Source of the DNA: Parashewanella sp049608225
GTDB taxonomy: Bacteria > Pseudomonadota > Gammaproteobacteria > Enterobacterales > Shewanellaceae
NCBI GenBank assembly: GCA_049608225.1
Contig: JBMYXI010000001.1
Location: 81,323 to 145,322, forward strand
Length of the DNA: 64,000 nucleotides
Direction of reading: 5' to 3'
Shown one piece after another: positions 8,399-16,975 of this stretch. Position 1 is the stretch's first letter; each line of letters opens with the position of its first letter. Made by a program: the position numbers and the translations under genes. The notes under the pieces were generated by a model. That model made no database searches, was not told where the DNA came from, and was given only the letters and a program-made list of their open reading frames with translations.

Positions 8399-10348
8399 TT
8401 AGAATTTATAACCAAGCGTTAGACGGAAATCACGCCCCGCTTCCGGCAATCCAATGATCTTCTTTTCATCACTGTCGTAACCAAAAGTACCATGGTCGTA
8501 AAACTGCTTATCAAGTAAATTATTAATACTTAGGTTTACAGATAAGCTGTCACTGTCAAGTGGGTACCATTCTGCATATAAGTCATGCACACCAAAACCT
8601 GTTTTCGAAGGGTTACCTGCTCGTACACGATCTAAGCGTTTCACAAAACGACCATTCCAGCCTAGCTCAAGATCAATCTCGTCAAAGTTATAATTTACTT
8701 GTGCGGTTAACGTATCACCCGAAGAGGTACCGATTCCCATAGTACCATCATTTAATGGCTTGCCATCTACTTCAGGCTTATTTTGGCTATAGTTCAAACC
8801 AACTCTCAGCTGCTCCCATTTTTTCGCCGCAGAAACAGTAAAACCTTTCGTTTTTAAGTCTCCTAAATTACCGAAGAAACGACCCGTTGCGCGAGTGCCT
8901 ACAGTACCAACCACATCATCAATTTTAGTCACATAAGCTTTTGCATTTAGGCTATAGCCGTTATCGTTAAAGCTGACACCAACTTCGTAGTTTTTCGCTG
9001 TTTCTTCTTTTAGATCTTTGTGGTTTTTTCTAAAGCCGATCAAATAGGCTTCTTTGATTTTTTGTCCACGCAGTGCCGACGAGTAGCCTGCACGAATTTC
9101 AAATTTATCGTTTAATTGATAAATTGCACTAATGTTAGGGCTGACACCTGACGCTGAATAATGTTGACTATCCGCATCATCCAACTTATAACGATCGAAA
9201 CGAGCACCAAAGCTTAATGAAATATCATTATTGACTTCGAATAGATCTTGAACATAAAGCCCTAACACCGATCCTTTTTCTTCTTTACTAGGATTGATGT
9301 AATAGCCTGTATCTTTTCGATAATCGACACCATAGGTAATATAATGTTCGCCCAAACGACTGCCATTTCTTAAATCACCACCGGTACTTTTTACACCAGC
9401 GCCATCACGTTTTGCATTGTTTTCGTTTTGCGTTAAATAAGCATCTGTTTTAAATGCGGTAAACTTCAATGTGACAAAATCACTAGCAGGTTCATAAAAG
9501 TAGTTGAGTGTAGAAGTTTTTCGACGACTTTTTTGATTATTCGCTCGGTTCCATTCTTCCGCGCCAAAGTGTGGTCGAACATTACGATAACCGTCATCAT
9601 TACGAATTTCATGGCTTAAGGTAATAGTTTGAGTATCGGTTAGCTTACCTTTAATCTTTGCTAAACCAATTTCTTGATCTGTCTTAGTATTCGCAAGTTG
9701 ATTACCATTACCATCTTTGATGTTACCTGTATCATTTTTACCAACGATCAGCAATCCGCTCCAGTCATCTGTAAAACGACCATATACATTGGCACTGTAC
9801 TTTTTACCTTTGGTATTAGAGAAATAACCTGCTTTTACTAAGGTTCCAAAACGCTCATCGCCATCAAGAAGATCATCAGCATCTTTAGTGATAAAACGAA
9901 TTGCACCACCTAATGCGCCCGCGCCATCTAATGCAGTACCTGCACCAGCTTTAACTTCAACACGTTTTAACATTTCAGGCTCAATGCTTAATCGTCCCTG
10001 ATGATGGAATAAATAACCTGCTTGTGTTGCACCATCAACAGTGACATTTAAATTAGTGTCTTCGATACCGCGAACATAGACTTTTTGTGCAATACCAAAC
10101 GATCCCCCAACCGTGATATCTGGCTCACCACGGAAAATATCTTCTAAATCATTTGCCTGTTTTTTCTGAATATCGCCTAAATCAACTAAGTCAACACCAT
10201 TCAATTTTTGCCCATGAACTGTAACTTTTTCAATTTGCTCTTCTGTTGCGGTCTTATCATCGGCGAAAGCTGAACCAGAAAAAGATCCCAGCGCAAGCAT
10301 AATAAGACTAGATAAAGCATTAGGTTTGAACTTACCGAGGTGTTTCAC
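8399..10348 (-). CDS. TonB-dependent outer-membrane receptor
   Basis: A barrel receptor of about 649 residues. After a signal peptide ending SGSAFA comes a plug domain (about 45-155) with KVYVRGIEDTNLNVTVDG and GAGALGGAIRF. A 22-strand-type barrel follows, closing on the aromatic RLTLGYKF. The start at GTG 10348 is preferred because GGAG lies 6 nt upstream and the signal peptide is then of normal length. An ATG at 10363 would put that GGAG inside the coding region. A Fur-like box lies about 110 bp upstream. Ferric siderophore or haem uptake is likely; the ligand cannot be read from the sequence. Confidence 0.9.
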   Translation of the reverse strand: MKHLGKFKPNALSSLIMLALGSFSGSAFADDKTATEEQIEKVTVHGQKLNGVDLVDLGDIQKKQANDLEDIFRGEPDITVGGSFGIAQKVYVRGIEDTNLNVTVDGATQAGYLFHHQGRLSIEPEMLKRVEVKAGAGTALDGAGALGGAIRFITKDADDLLDGDERFGTLVKAGYFSNTKGKKYSANVYGRFTDDWSGLLIVGKNDTGNIKDGNGNQLANTKTDQEIGLAKIKGKLTDTQTITLSHEIRNDDGYRNVRPHFGAEEWNRANNQKSRRKTSTLNYFYEPASDFVTLKFTAFKTDAYLTQNENNAKRDGAGVKSTGGDLRNGSRLGEHYITYGVDYRKDTGYYINPSKEEKGSVLGLYVQDLFEVNNDISLSFGARFDRYKLDDADSQHYSASGVSPNISAIYQLNDKFEIRAGYSSALRGQKIKEAYLIGFRKNHKDLKEETAKNYEVGVSFNDNGYSLNAKAYVTKIDDVVGTVGTRATGRFFGNLGDLKTKGFTVSAAKKWEQLRVGLNYSQNKPEVDGKPLNDGTMGIGTSSGDTLTAQVNYNFDEIDLELGWNGRFVKRLDRVRAGNPSKTGFGVHDLYAEWYPLDSDSLSVNLSINNLLDKQFYDHGTFGYDSDEKKIIGLPEAGRDFRLTLGYKF

Positions 10349-10458
10349 ATCTGTCTCCATCAAAGTAAACTTCCCTTGTTAAATCAAAGCAAAGTCATTG
10401 CTTGAGACAAGACGGAAGTGGTATTTTTGTGTCGCTAAAAGCAACATCAAGTTGTAGA

Positions 10459-10473
10459 TGCGAAGCATTATCA
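10459..10473 (-). promoter_or_regulatory. Putative Fur box upstream of the TonB receptor
   Basis: On the minus strand this reads TGATAATGCTTCGCA. It matches the 7-1-7 Fur consensus TGATAATnATTATCA at 11 of 14 informative positions, with one perfect half-site. Position upstream of a TonB receptor supports iron repression. The second half-site is weak. Confidence 0.45.
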
Positions 10474-10566
10474 TTTACACCTTCTAAAATTTAAAAGACA
10501 TTTACAACTTTTACACTTTGATGAAGAAAACAATATAAAAGTTATAGCTATACACCGATTATTAAT

Positions 10567-10597
10567 AAAAAAGGCAGCTCACATGAGCTGCCTTTTT
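10567..10597 (-). terminator. Rho-independent terminator after valS
   Basis: Arms AAGGCAGCTCA and TGAGCTGCCTT form an 11-bp perfect stem flanked by A-runs and T-runs on both sides. It can terminate valS on the minus strand and is potentially bidirectional. Confidence 0.85.
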
Positions 10598-10617
10598 ATA
10601 TTCAACGTTATAATAAT

Positions 10618-13479
10618 TTACGCATCAAGTGCTGCAAATTCTGCTTTGGTTTCTTGCAGCTTTTCCATGTCACGTTCAAGATCGGCTAACTTCGCACGTT
10701 CTTTTTCGATAACAACGGCAGGTGCTTTTGCAACAAAACCTTCGTTTGAAAGCTTGCCTTGAATGCGGTTGACTTCTTTCACTAGCTTTTCAAGTTGCTT
10801 GTCGATACGTGCCATTTCAGCCGCCACATCAACCAAGCCAGCCATAGGAATCAATAGCTCCATTTCACCCACTAATGCCGTGGTCGACATTGGCGCTTTT
10901 TCATCAGCTGCAAGTACTGTCATTGATTCTAACTTAGCAAGCGTGGTGAAGAATGCTTGGTTGTCTCTCAAACGGGCTTTATCTTGCTCAGATACATTCT
11001 TAAGCAATGCGTTTAACGGCTTAGAAGGCGCAATGTTTAGCTCAGCACGAATGTTACGTACTGCCACAATCACTTGCTTAACCCACTCAAGATCCGCCAT
11101 GGCTTGCTCGTCCACTTGAGTTTCATCAAACTCAGGGAATGCTGCGAGCATGATGCTGTCACCTTCGGCTTTTGCCAATGGCTTAACACGCTGCCAAATG
11201 GTTTCAGTGATGTATGGCATGATTGGGTGTAATAGACGCTGCATCGCTTCAAGTACCGTGATCAACGTATGGCGAGTACCACGTTTTTGAGCCTCAGTGC
11301 CGTTGTTCAATACAGGCTTAGTTAGTTCTAAGTACCAGTCACAGAACTGGTTCCAAGTGAACTCATAAGCGGTGTTCGCTGCTAAGTCGAAACGGTAAGC
11401 GTTGATGTGATCATCAAAGGTTTTCACCGTTTCGTTAAACAGACCAGAGATCCAACGATCTGCAAGCGAGAATTCCATCTCTCCGCCGTCAAAGCCGCAA
11501 TCTTCACCTTCGGTGTTCATCAATACATAACGTGATGCGTTCCAAAGCTTGTTACAAAAACTACGGTAACCGTCTAGACGCTTCATGTCCCAGTTGATGT
11601 CACGACCCGTTGATGCCATAGCAGCTAGAGTGAAACGAAGTGCATCGGTACCGTGAGCTTCAATGCCTTCAGCGAACTCTTTACGGGTGCTCTTTTCAAT
11701 CTTGGCTGCAAGTTGTGGTTGCATCATGTTGCCAGTACGCTTGGTGACGAGTGATTCAAGATCGATACCATCAATCATATCTAAAGGATCAAGTACGTTA
11801 CCCTTTGACTTAGACATCTTGTTGCCTTGCTCGTCACGGATAAGACCGGTTACATAAACGGTTTTGAATGGTACTTGTGGCTTGCCGTCTTCATCTTTAA
11901 TGAAGTGCATGGTCATCATGATCATTCTGGCAACCCAGAAGAAGATAATATCAAAACCCGTTACCAAAACATCACTTGGATGGAAGGTTTTTAGATCTTC
12001 CAAATTGTCAGGCCAACCTAAAGTTGAGAAGGTCCACAGTGCCGAGCTGAACCAAGTATCCAATACATCATCGTCTTGGCGAAGTACCACTGAATCATCT
12101 AACTTATGCTTAACACGAACTTCTTCTTCGTTACGACCAACATAAACTTTACCGTTTTGGTCATACCAAGCTGGAATACGGTGTCCCCACCACAACTGGC
12201 GAGAGATACACCAGTCTTGAATATCACGCATCCATGAGTAGTACATGTTTTCGTATTGCTGTGGCACGAACTTAATGTCACCATTCTCCACCGCTTCCAG
12301 CGCTGTTTTCGCCATTGGCGCAACTGCCACGTACCATTGGTCAGTCAACAATGGCTCAATTACCACACCAGAGCGATCACCATAAGGCACTTTCAGACCA
12401 TGCGGCTCAATTTTTTCAAGCAAGCCTAAGCTATCGAACTCAGCAACTACCGCTTTACGAGCAGCAAAGCGCTCCAACCCTGCGTAACGCTCTGGCAAGC
12501 TACCGTCGATGTCTTTATTGATGGTGCCATCAGTGTTCACAACTTCGGCATCGGCGCGAATACAAGCATCAATGGTCAAGATGTTGAACATTGGCAGCTG
12601 GTGACGCTTACCCACTTCATAATCATTAAAGTCATGGGCAGGCGTGATCTTCACACAACCTGTACCAAACTCTTGCTCAACATAGTCATCAGCAACAATT
12701 GGAATACGACGATTAACGATTGGCAGCAGGATAAACTTACCCACAAGGTTCTGGTAGCGCTCATCATCAGGATGAACCGCAACCGCGCTGTCACCTAACA
12801 TGGTTTCAGGGCGAGTGGTCGCTACTTCTAGGTAATCTTTACCGTCAGCCGTTAATTGACCGTCTGCTAATGGGTAGCGCAAGTGCCACATGCTGCCTTG
12901 CTTTTCTTTGTTTTCAACTTCTAAGTCAGAAATTGCTGTGTGCAGTTTCGGGTCCCAGTTTACTAAACGCTTACCACGGTAAATTAGGTCATCTTCATAC
13001 AGACGAACAAACACTTCTTGAACGGCTTTTGATAAGCCTTCGTCCATAGTGAAACGCTCACGATCCCAATCGACAGAGTTACCAATTCGGCGCATTTGCG
13101 AAGTAATGGTGCCACCTGAATTGTTTTTCCAGTCCCAAATTTTTTCAATAAAATTGTCGCGACCTAAATCATGGCGGGTTTTGTTTTCTTCAGCTAATAA
13201 TTTACGTTCCACCACCATTTGAGTTGCGATACCAGCATGATCAGTACCCACCTGCCATAAGGTGTTTTTGCCTTTCATACGCTGATAGCGCGTTAAGGTG
13301 TCCATGATGGTATGTTGAAATGCATGCCCCATATGTAAGCTACCCGTCACATTTGGGGGCGGGATCATAATAGAGTAGTTGCCTTGATTGGCATCACCAT
13401 GCGGCTTGAAATAACCTTTCTCTTCCCAGTTTTGGTAAAGAGACTGTTCTATAGACTGAGGATCGTATGTTTTTTCCAT
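10618..13479 (-). CDS. valS: Valyl-tRNA synthetase
   Basis: 953 residues, the usual length of bacterial ValRS. This class Ia enzyme charges tRNA-Val in the cytoplasm and edits mischarged threonine. The HIGH motif appears as PPPNVTGSLHMGHAF and the KMSKS loop as GNKMSKSKGNVLDP. The editing domain lies between them (TTRPETMLGD). A C-terminal coiled-coil arm runs to the end. The start at ATG 13479 (MEKTYDPQSIEQ) fits family alignments. The frame stays open 33 codons further upstream, but that extension is not family-like. It is downstream of holC on the same strand, as in E. coli, separated by a hairpin-containing gap of about 190 bp. Confidence 0.98.
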   Translation of the reverse strand: MEKTYDPQSIEQSLYQNWEEKGYFKPHGDANQGNYSIMIPPPNVTGSLHMGHAFQHTIMDTLTRYQRMKGKNTLWQVGTDHAGIATQMVVERKLLAEENKTRHDLGRDNFIEKIWDWKNNSGGTITSQMRRIGNSVDWDRERFTMDEGLSKAVQEVFVRLYEDDLIYRGKRLVNWDPKLHTAISDLEVENKEKQGSMWHLRYPLADGQLTADGKDYLEVATTRPETMLGDSAVAVHPDDERYQNLVGKFILLPIVNRRIPIVADDYVEQEFGTGCVKITPAHDFNDYEVGKRHQLPMFNILTIDACIRADAEVVNTDGTINKDIDGSLPERYAGLERFAARKAVVAEFDSLGLLEKIEPHGLKVPYGDRSGVVIEPLLTDQWYVAVAPMAKTALEAVENGDIKFVPQQYENMYYSWMRDIQDWCISRQLWWGHRIPAWYDQNGKVYVGRNEEEVRVKHKLDDSVVLRQDDDVLDTWFSSALWTFSTLGWPDNLEDLKTFHPSDVLVTGFDIIFFWVARMIMMTMHFIKDEDGKPQVPFKTVYVTGLIRDEQGNKMSKSKGNVLDPLDMIDGIDLESLVTKRTGNMMQPQLAAKIEKSTRKEFAEGIEAHGTDALRFTLAAMASTGRDINWDMKRLDGYRSFCNKLWNASRYVLMNTEGEDCGFDGGEMEFSLADRWISGLFNETVKTFDDHINAYRFDLAANTAYEFTWNQFCDWYLELTKPVLNNGTEAQKRGTRHTLITVLEAMQRLLHPIMPYITETIWQRVKPLAKAEGDSIMLAAFPEFDETQVDEQAMADLEWVKQVIVAVRNIRAELNIAPSKPLNALLKNVSEQDKARLRDNQAFFTTLAKLESMTVLAADEKAPMSTTALVGEMELLIPMAGLVDVAAEMARIDKQLEKLVKEVNRIQGKLSNEGFVAKAPAVVIEKERAKLADLERDMEKLQETKAEFAALDA

Positions 13480-13571
13480 GGGCGTTCGTCTTTTAAAAGC
13501 TAAATTGGGTTCGTGCCAATACGTGTTATTAAGCGGATTAGAAAGAGCAATAGTACGAATGACAACTGAAA

Positions 13572-13611
13572 CACACATCCTTGTGCTGACGACCGTGACG
13601 TCCTGTCACGG
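13572..13611. repeat. Two small tandem hairpins upstream of valS
   Basis: CACATCCTTGTG and CCGTGACGTCCTGTCACGG (7-bp stem at 13593-13599/13605-13611) are adjacent hairpins. Their loops share a TCC(T/A) core with the cloverleaf repeats elsewhere in the window. They lie about 95-130 bp upstream of the valS start. They could be a reduced copy of that repeat family or a weak holC terminator; no T-run follows on the minus strand. Confidence 0.4.
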
Positions 13612-13668
13612 ATGATTGTCTTATCCTACTATTGCGCTTCTGTGTATCTGAAAATACTAAACGCTTTG

Positions 13669-14106
13669 CTAACTGTTCTGGTCTTGAGTATTGAGTTCAA
13701 TACTCATTGAACGATATTGGCGAAAACGGTCACGAGCGATGGCTTTTTTCGTTTCATCGGCCGCAACAAAGTCAATAATTTGAGGGAAGTTTACCGCAAA
13801 AGCAGGGGCTTGGTCTGCAAGATTTATCAGAATATCGTAATCTTTTATTTGAGCTTGTTGATCAAAACCAATTTCAACTGGCGATCCACCTTTCAGCCCT
13901 TCCCCTTTGAGGTTATGGGGAATAAAGGTTTCTGACTCAAACGACCACAATAAATCATCCATTTCATGGGCTTGAGTTCGTGTTCCACAATGCAGATAGA
14001 CACGCTTTTGCTGCTGATAATGTTGCTTCACCAACTGACAGATAAAATGACGCAAGTCTTGTTCAGTGCTGTTTGACTGCATTAAGTAAAAAGTGCCTTG
14101 AGTCAT
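13669..14106 (-). CDS. holC: DNA polymerase III chi subunit
   Basis: 145 residues, matching E. coli HolC (147). Chi binds psi (HolD) in the clamp-loader complex and contacts SSB at the replication fork. The N-terminal TFYLMQSN, the central LHCGTRTQAHEMDDLLWSF and the following IPHNL are characteristic of the family. The gene precedes valS as in E. coli. Its usual upstream neighbour pepA is displaced by about 4.8 kb of accessory DNA here. Confidence 0.93.
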   Translation of the reverse strand: MTQGTFYLMQSNSTEQDLRHFICQLVKQHYQQQKRVYLHCGTRTQAHEMDDLLWSFESETFIPHNLKGEGLKGGSPVEIGFDQQAQIKDYDILINLADQAPAFAVNFPQIIDFVAADETKKAIARDRFRQYRSMSIELNTQDQNS

Positions 14107-14217
14107 TGTTGTCCTTTGTTGATTTGTGGTGGTTGGTAAGGGGATGAGTATACAGGATTTTGGTTATAAGTATGGACAACTTATAAGTGTCGGTTTTAAC
14201 GTCATGTCTGCATGTTG

Positions 14218-14291
14218 TTAGCAGGCACCCAGTGGCTTTCTGTAGTCGTACCGTCAGCCTGCGTGCTTTTAGCAGGCATCCAGTGACTTTT
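14218..14291. repeat. Short direct repeat (two ~23-bp units)
   Basis: The unit TTAGCAGGCAYCCAGTGRCTTT occurs at 14218-14240 and again at 14269-14291, two mismatches apart. It stands immediately ahead of the large cloverleaf repeat and may be part of the same interspersed element. Confidence 0.6.
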
Positions 14292-14334
14292 TTTGCTTGG
14301 ATTTGTGTAGTAAAAGCAAAGCTTCTTCGAAGCT

Positions 14335-14554
14335 TAGAAAATCGTGGGTTTACCACCCACACCCGTGAAAAAGGGGGATCACCAGCAATCCCCCTCTTTC
14401 ATCTCCCCGTGCCGCCCCACGAAGCTAAACGTTTCGGTGAGAATTGAATAAATGGCTAACGCCTCTGATGGTACATCCATGTACCTCAGAGCCTAGCCTG
14501 ACATCCATGTCAGGCTCACGCCATTTTGTTTTCAATTATCACCGAAACAGCTTC
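14335..14554 (+). repeat. Cloverleaf palindromic repeat, copy A
   Basis: A composite repeat. It opens with AGAAAATCGTGGGTTTACCAC and CCACACCCGTG, then a hairpin at 14367-14400 (stem AGGGGGAT/ATCCCCCT). A large palindrome follows, whose outer arms lie at 14421-14448 and 14531-14554 (GTTTCGGTGA against TCACCGAAAC). Inside the outer stem are two hairpins, at 14464-14490 and 14495-14516, each with ACATCCATGT at its tip. The order and spacing recur in copy B in opposite orientation. No ORF or transposase is present. Confidence 0.75.
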
Positions 14555-14795
14555 AAGGGGACTGGGGTGTATCTTCGATTTGATATCATTTAAATTGAGG
14601 TTGGAAATCCACATTTGAATCAAAGCTAGATAGATGATTACTTAATAGGTATGATCCCTGAGTTATATGGCAATTTAGTATTTCTAACTAAATTGCAAAG
14701 TAATGCCTTTAGTTTCTTTAATACAATAAAAAACAAATTTGGTAAATTTTACTTTAGTTGGAAACTTTTAGTTTAATAACTATGGACTGTTACGA

Positions 14796-15938
14796 TTGTT
14801 AAATATAGTGTGTTTTTTTGCAATTGGCGCGCTGGGTGTTTTGTTTGGTGGCGTTGTATTAGGTTATTTATTTGATCTCTTTAGTTCAGATAGGTTAGAT
14901 GTTGGCGATATGGCTACTTGGGTAGCTGCTTTGAGCACTTTTTTTGCTGCTATCGGTACTATAGGAACTCTAATTTTGCTTAATAAACAACATAAACAAA
15001 ATGTTGAGCATCAAGAAAATATTTGGAAGAAACAAGAAGCTGCTATAGATTTTGCTCGTTATAGAGATCATAAAAAACAGTTTGAAGAACTCTTAGATTC
15101 TCTTGAAGCAAAACACACTAACCTTTATCTGTTTAGAGATAGAAACAAACTGTATTCAGACTTATTTCCAAGCAACACACCTAGAAATAACCTATCAGAT
15201 TATCAATTTAAGCTTGATAATCACAAGTTAATAGAGTCTCATCCATTAAAATCTGCTTGGAAAAATATTGATAAGATAGATCGAATTTTAAGAACACAAG
15301 GCTCAGGACAGTTAAAACAGAACTTACTAGGTGAGCAAGTTTTTGAAGAATATCCAAATCCATTACCTATTCATCAAATTGAACATACTATTTTTGCTAT
15401 TGCTAGCTCATTAAATTTACGCAGCAATAGAACGCCAAAATCAGGTGATATCTTGAATGATGGTGAAGTCTTCACAAATATTTTTGAGCCAATGATTATG
15501 AAAAATTGCTTGGTTCATATCTATGAATCACTAAATGAATTTTGTGGTCTAGAGTCCCCTCGCAAAAGAGGAACGATACATTCTCCACATAAAATTGGAT
15601 GGCTATTACTTCACTATTATAAATCAGGCGATATTCCATTTTACAATGAAGTTGTTTTAGGGCACTACGAAATCGTAAACATTCTCTTTATGTTAGAAAA
15701 TTTAGCTTCTCTATTTCCTTCTGGACATGATTTCAAAGGATTTGTGTCGAAGTTATTTGACATAATGTCCAAAGATGGACTTATACGAAATATAAATAAT
15801 GAAGAAAGTGTTCGGCAATATTTAGTGAGTATTGCTTCAAAATTAAATTCCATGATAAAAGACGAACAAGCAATTAATTTAAAAAAACAAATTAAAGCTA
15901 TTTTAAATACAATAGAAAAGAAACTAAAAATTAAGTGA
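14796..15938 (+). CDS. Two-helix membrane protein of unknown function
   Basis: About 380 residues from TTG 14796; GTG 14808 is an equally possible start. The only upstream in-frame-looking ATG reaches a stop after six codons. Two membrane helices lie near the N-terminus (about 3-27 and 38-62) with a short loop SSDRLDVGDMATW. A cytoplasmic helical, probably coiled-coil, stretch follows (KQHKQNVEHQENIWKKQEAAIDF), then a C-terminal domain I cannot place. Base composition is more AT-rich than the neighbouring housekeeping genes. It lies alone between oppositely oriented palindromic repeats. The layout (two helices plus a cytosolic domain) is seen in some phage-defence effectors, but nothing here proves that role. 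Confidence 0.7.
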   Translation: MLNIVCFFAIGALGVLFGGVVLGYLFDLFSSDRLDVGDMATWVAALSTFFAAIGTIGTLILLNKQHKQNVEHQENIWKKQEAAIDFARYRDHKKQFEELLDSLEAKHTNLYLFRDRNKLYSDLFPSNTPRNNLSDYQFKLDNHKLIESHPLKSAWKNIDKIDRILRTQGSGQLKQNLLGEQVFEEYPNPLPIHQIEHTIFAIASSLNLRSNRTPKSGDILNDGEVFTNIFEPMIMKNCLVHIYESLNEFCGLESPRKRGTIHSPHKIGWLLLHYYKSGDIPFYNEVVLGHYEIVNILFMLENLASLFPSGHDFKGFVSKLFDIMSKDGLIRNINNEESVRQYLVSIASKLNSMIKDEQAINLKKQIKAILNTIEKKLKIK

Positions 15939-16012
15939 CATATCACAAATTTTAAGGAATACATAAGCGCAAACTACTTCAACCATCCTTGCAGCTACAA
16001 CAACTCCCCCCT

Positions 16013-16284
16013 CGAAGCTGTTTCCAATGTGATTGAATGAAAAAATGACGTAAGCCCAACATGGACGTTGGGCTAGGCTCTGGGGTACATGGTCGTTCTC
16101 GCACATCCATGTGCTTCACGACATTCAGGCGTCCTGCCTATCAGATGACCATCGAAGCCGTTAGGCATTTATTCAATCACATTGGAAACGCTTAGCTTCG
16201 TTGGGGCGGCAATGGGAGTTGTTAGAGGGAGTTTGCTGGAGAACTCCCTCTAACGCGGGTGTGGGCGGCAAGCCCACGACTTTC
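16013..16284 (-). repeat. Cloverleaf palindromic repeat, copy B
   Basis: Same architecture as copy A, inverted. Outer arms 16013-16040 and 16171-16200 pair through GTTTCCAATGTGATTGAAT against its complement. Internal hairpins are at 16053-16074 (AGCCCAAC/GTTGGGCT) and 16101-16114 (GCACATCCATGTGC), plus a small one at 16127-16139. Beyond the arms is a 13-bp perfect hairpin (16221-16233/16242-16254), then CGGGTGTGGGCGGCAAGCCC and ACGACTTTCTAG. The hairpin stem sequences differ from copy A but still pair. Confidence 0.75.
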
Positions 16285-16361
16285 TAGAGTTTCGCAGAAA
16301 TTCTTGCTCTAAATAAGCTACTGGACACCTTCCTTCGCAGGTGCGACGAACAAACACCTTA

Positions 16362-16486
16362 GAAGCTGTTTCAAATGTGATTGAATGAAAAAATGGCGTA
16401 AGCCCAACATGGACGTTGGGCTAGGCTCTGAGGTTAAGTGGCAGGTGTGGGCAAAAGCCCACGAAGTTGAACGTTTCAACGATAAT
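16362..16486 (-). repeat. Cloverleaf repeat, truncated copy C
   Basis: The first ~70 bp are nearly identical to copy B (GAAGCTGTTTCAAATGTG and AGCCCAACATGGACGTTGGG). The element then jumps to a GTGGGC/GCCCAC hairpin at 16447-16462 and a poorly paired right arm. It ends at the stop codon of the convergent secreted-protein gene, so it probably supplies that gene's 3' untranslated region. Confidence 0.65.
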
Positions 16487-16975
16487 TTAAAATTGAGCAA
16501 AGTTATTGTCATTCCCGAGTAAATAAGGCATTGCTTGATGTATTCCATCAGGACTATAAAAATTAACCGATTGATCATCATCAGTAAATTGAACACTTAA
16601 CTTCGAGAAATTACCAGCAGCAGAATTAACAACGAATTCGTCTACATTTGCACTATTTGTCCAAACACCATGAACGCATTGAAAAGGCATGGATATGTTA
16701 TAATTGCCAACCTCCTTTTTATCAAACCACACAAATTGAACAGTACGAGGTAAATCCGTGGTACATTTTTGGAGCGTGCCATACATCATTAAGCAAGTTT
16801 TGCTGCCATCAGTGAAGCATTGGAGCTCAAATTGGCGGTTTGTTTTGTTTAGAGGAAACCCAACGACAGCTCTTGATGTATCTCTGCCAACCCCCACCCA
16901 TTCGTCAAAGTGATGAACAGAAATACCTGCCCAAGCTGGCAAGGCTAAAGCAGTGAGCAATATTAGTGACTTCAT
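16487..16975 (-). CDS. Small secreted four-cysteine protein, paralogue 1
   Basis: 162 residues with a clear signal peptide (MKSLILLTALALPAWA). The mature protein has cysteines at 53, 61, 71 and 100 and ends NDNNFAQF. It is a distant paralogue of the protein encoded divergently at 17467. Shared features are the cysteine spacing, a C-x-x-G-x-WT segment, a V-x-F-x-DD segment and the NNF-x-Q end. It is probably a periplasmic or secreted protein with two disulfides. I know no family for it. Its 3' end abuts repeat copy C. Confidence 0.75.
   Translation of the reverse strand: MKSLILLTALALPAWAGISVHHFDEWVGVGRDTSRAVVGFPLNKTNRQFELQCFTDGSKTCLMMYGTLQKCTTDLPRTVQFVWFDKKEVGNYNISMPFQCVHGVWTNSANVDEFVVNSAAGNFSKLSVQFTDDDQSVNFYSPDGIHQAMPYLLGNDNNFAQF

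Noticed and set aside
13480..13578. N-terminal extension of valS by 33 codons
   Set aside because: ValRS proteins begin at the MEKTYDPQ-type start; the extension is unlike any family member.
13572..13668. T-box or amino-acid attenuator controlling valS
   Set aside because: Only small hairpins are present; there is no valine-codon leader peptide, no T-box sequence and no terminator/antiterminator pair.
14063..14447. Open frames on both strands over the repeat region after holC
   Set aside because: They are created by the palindromic repeats; no start signal and no protein-like composition.
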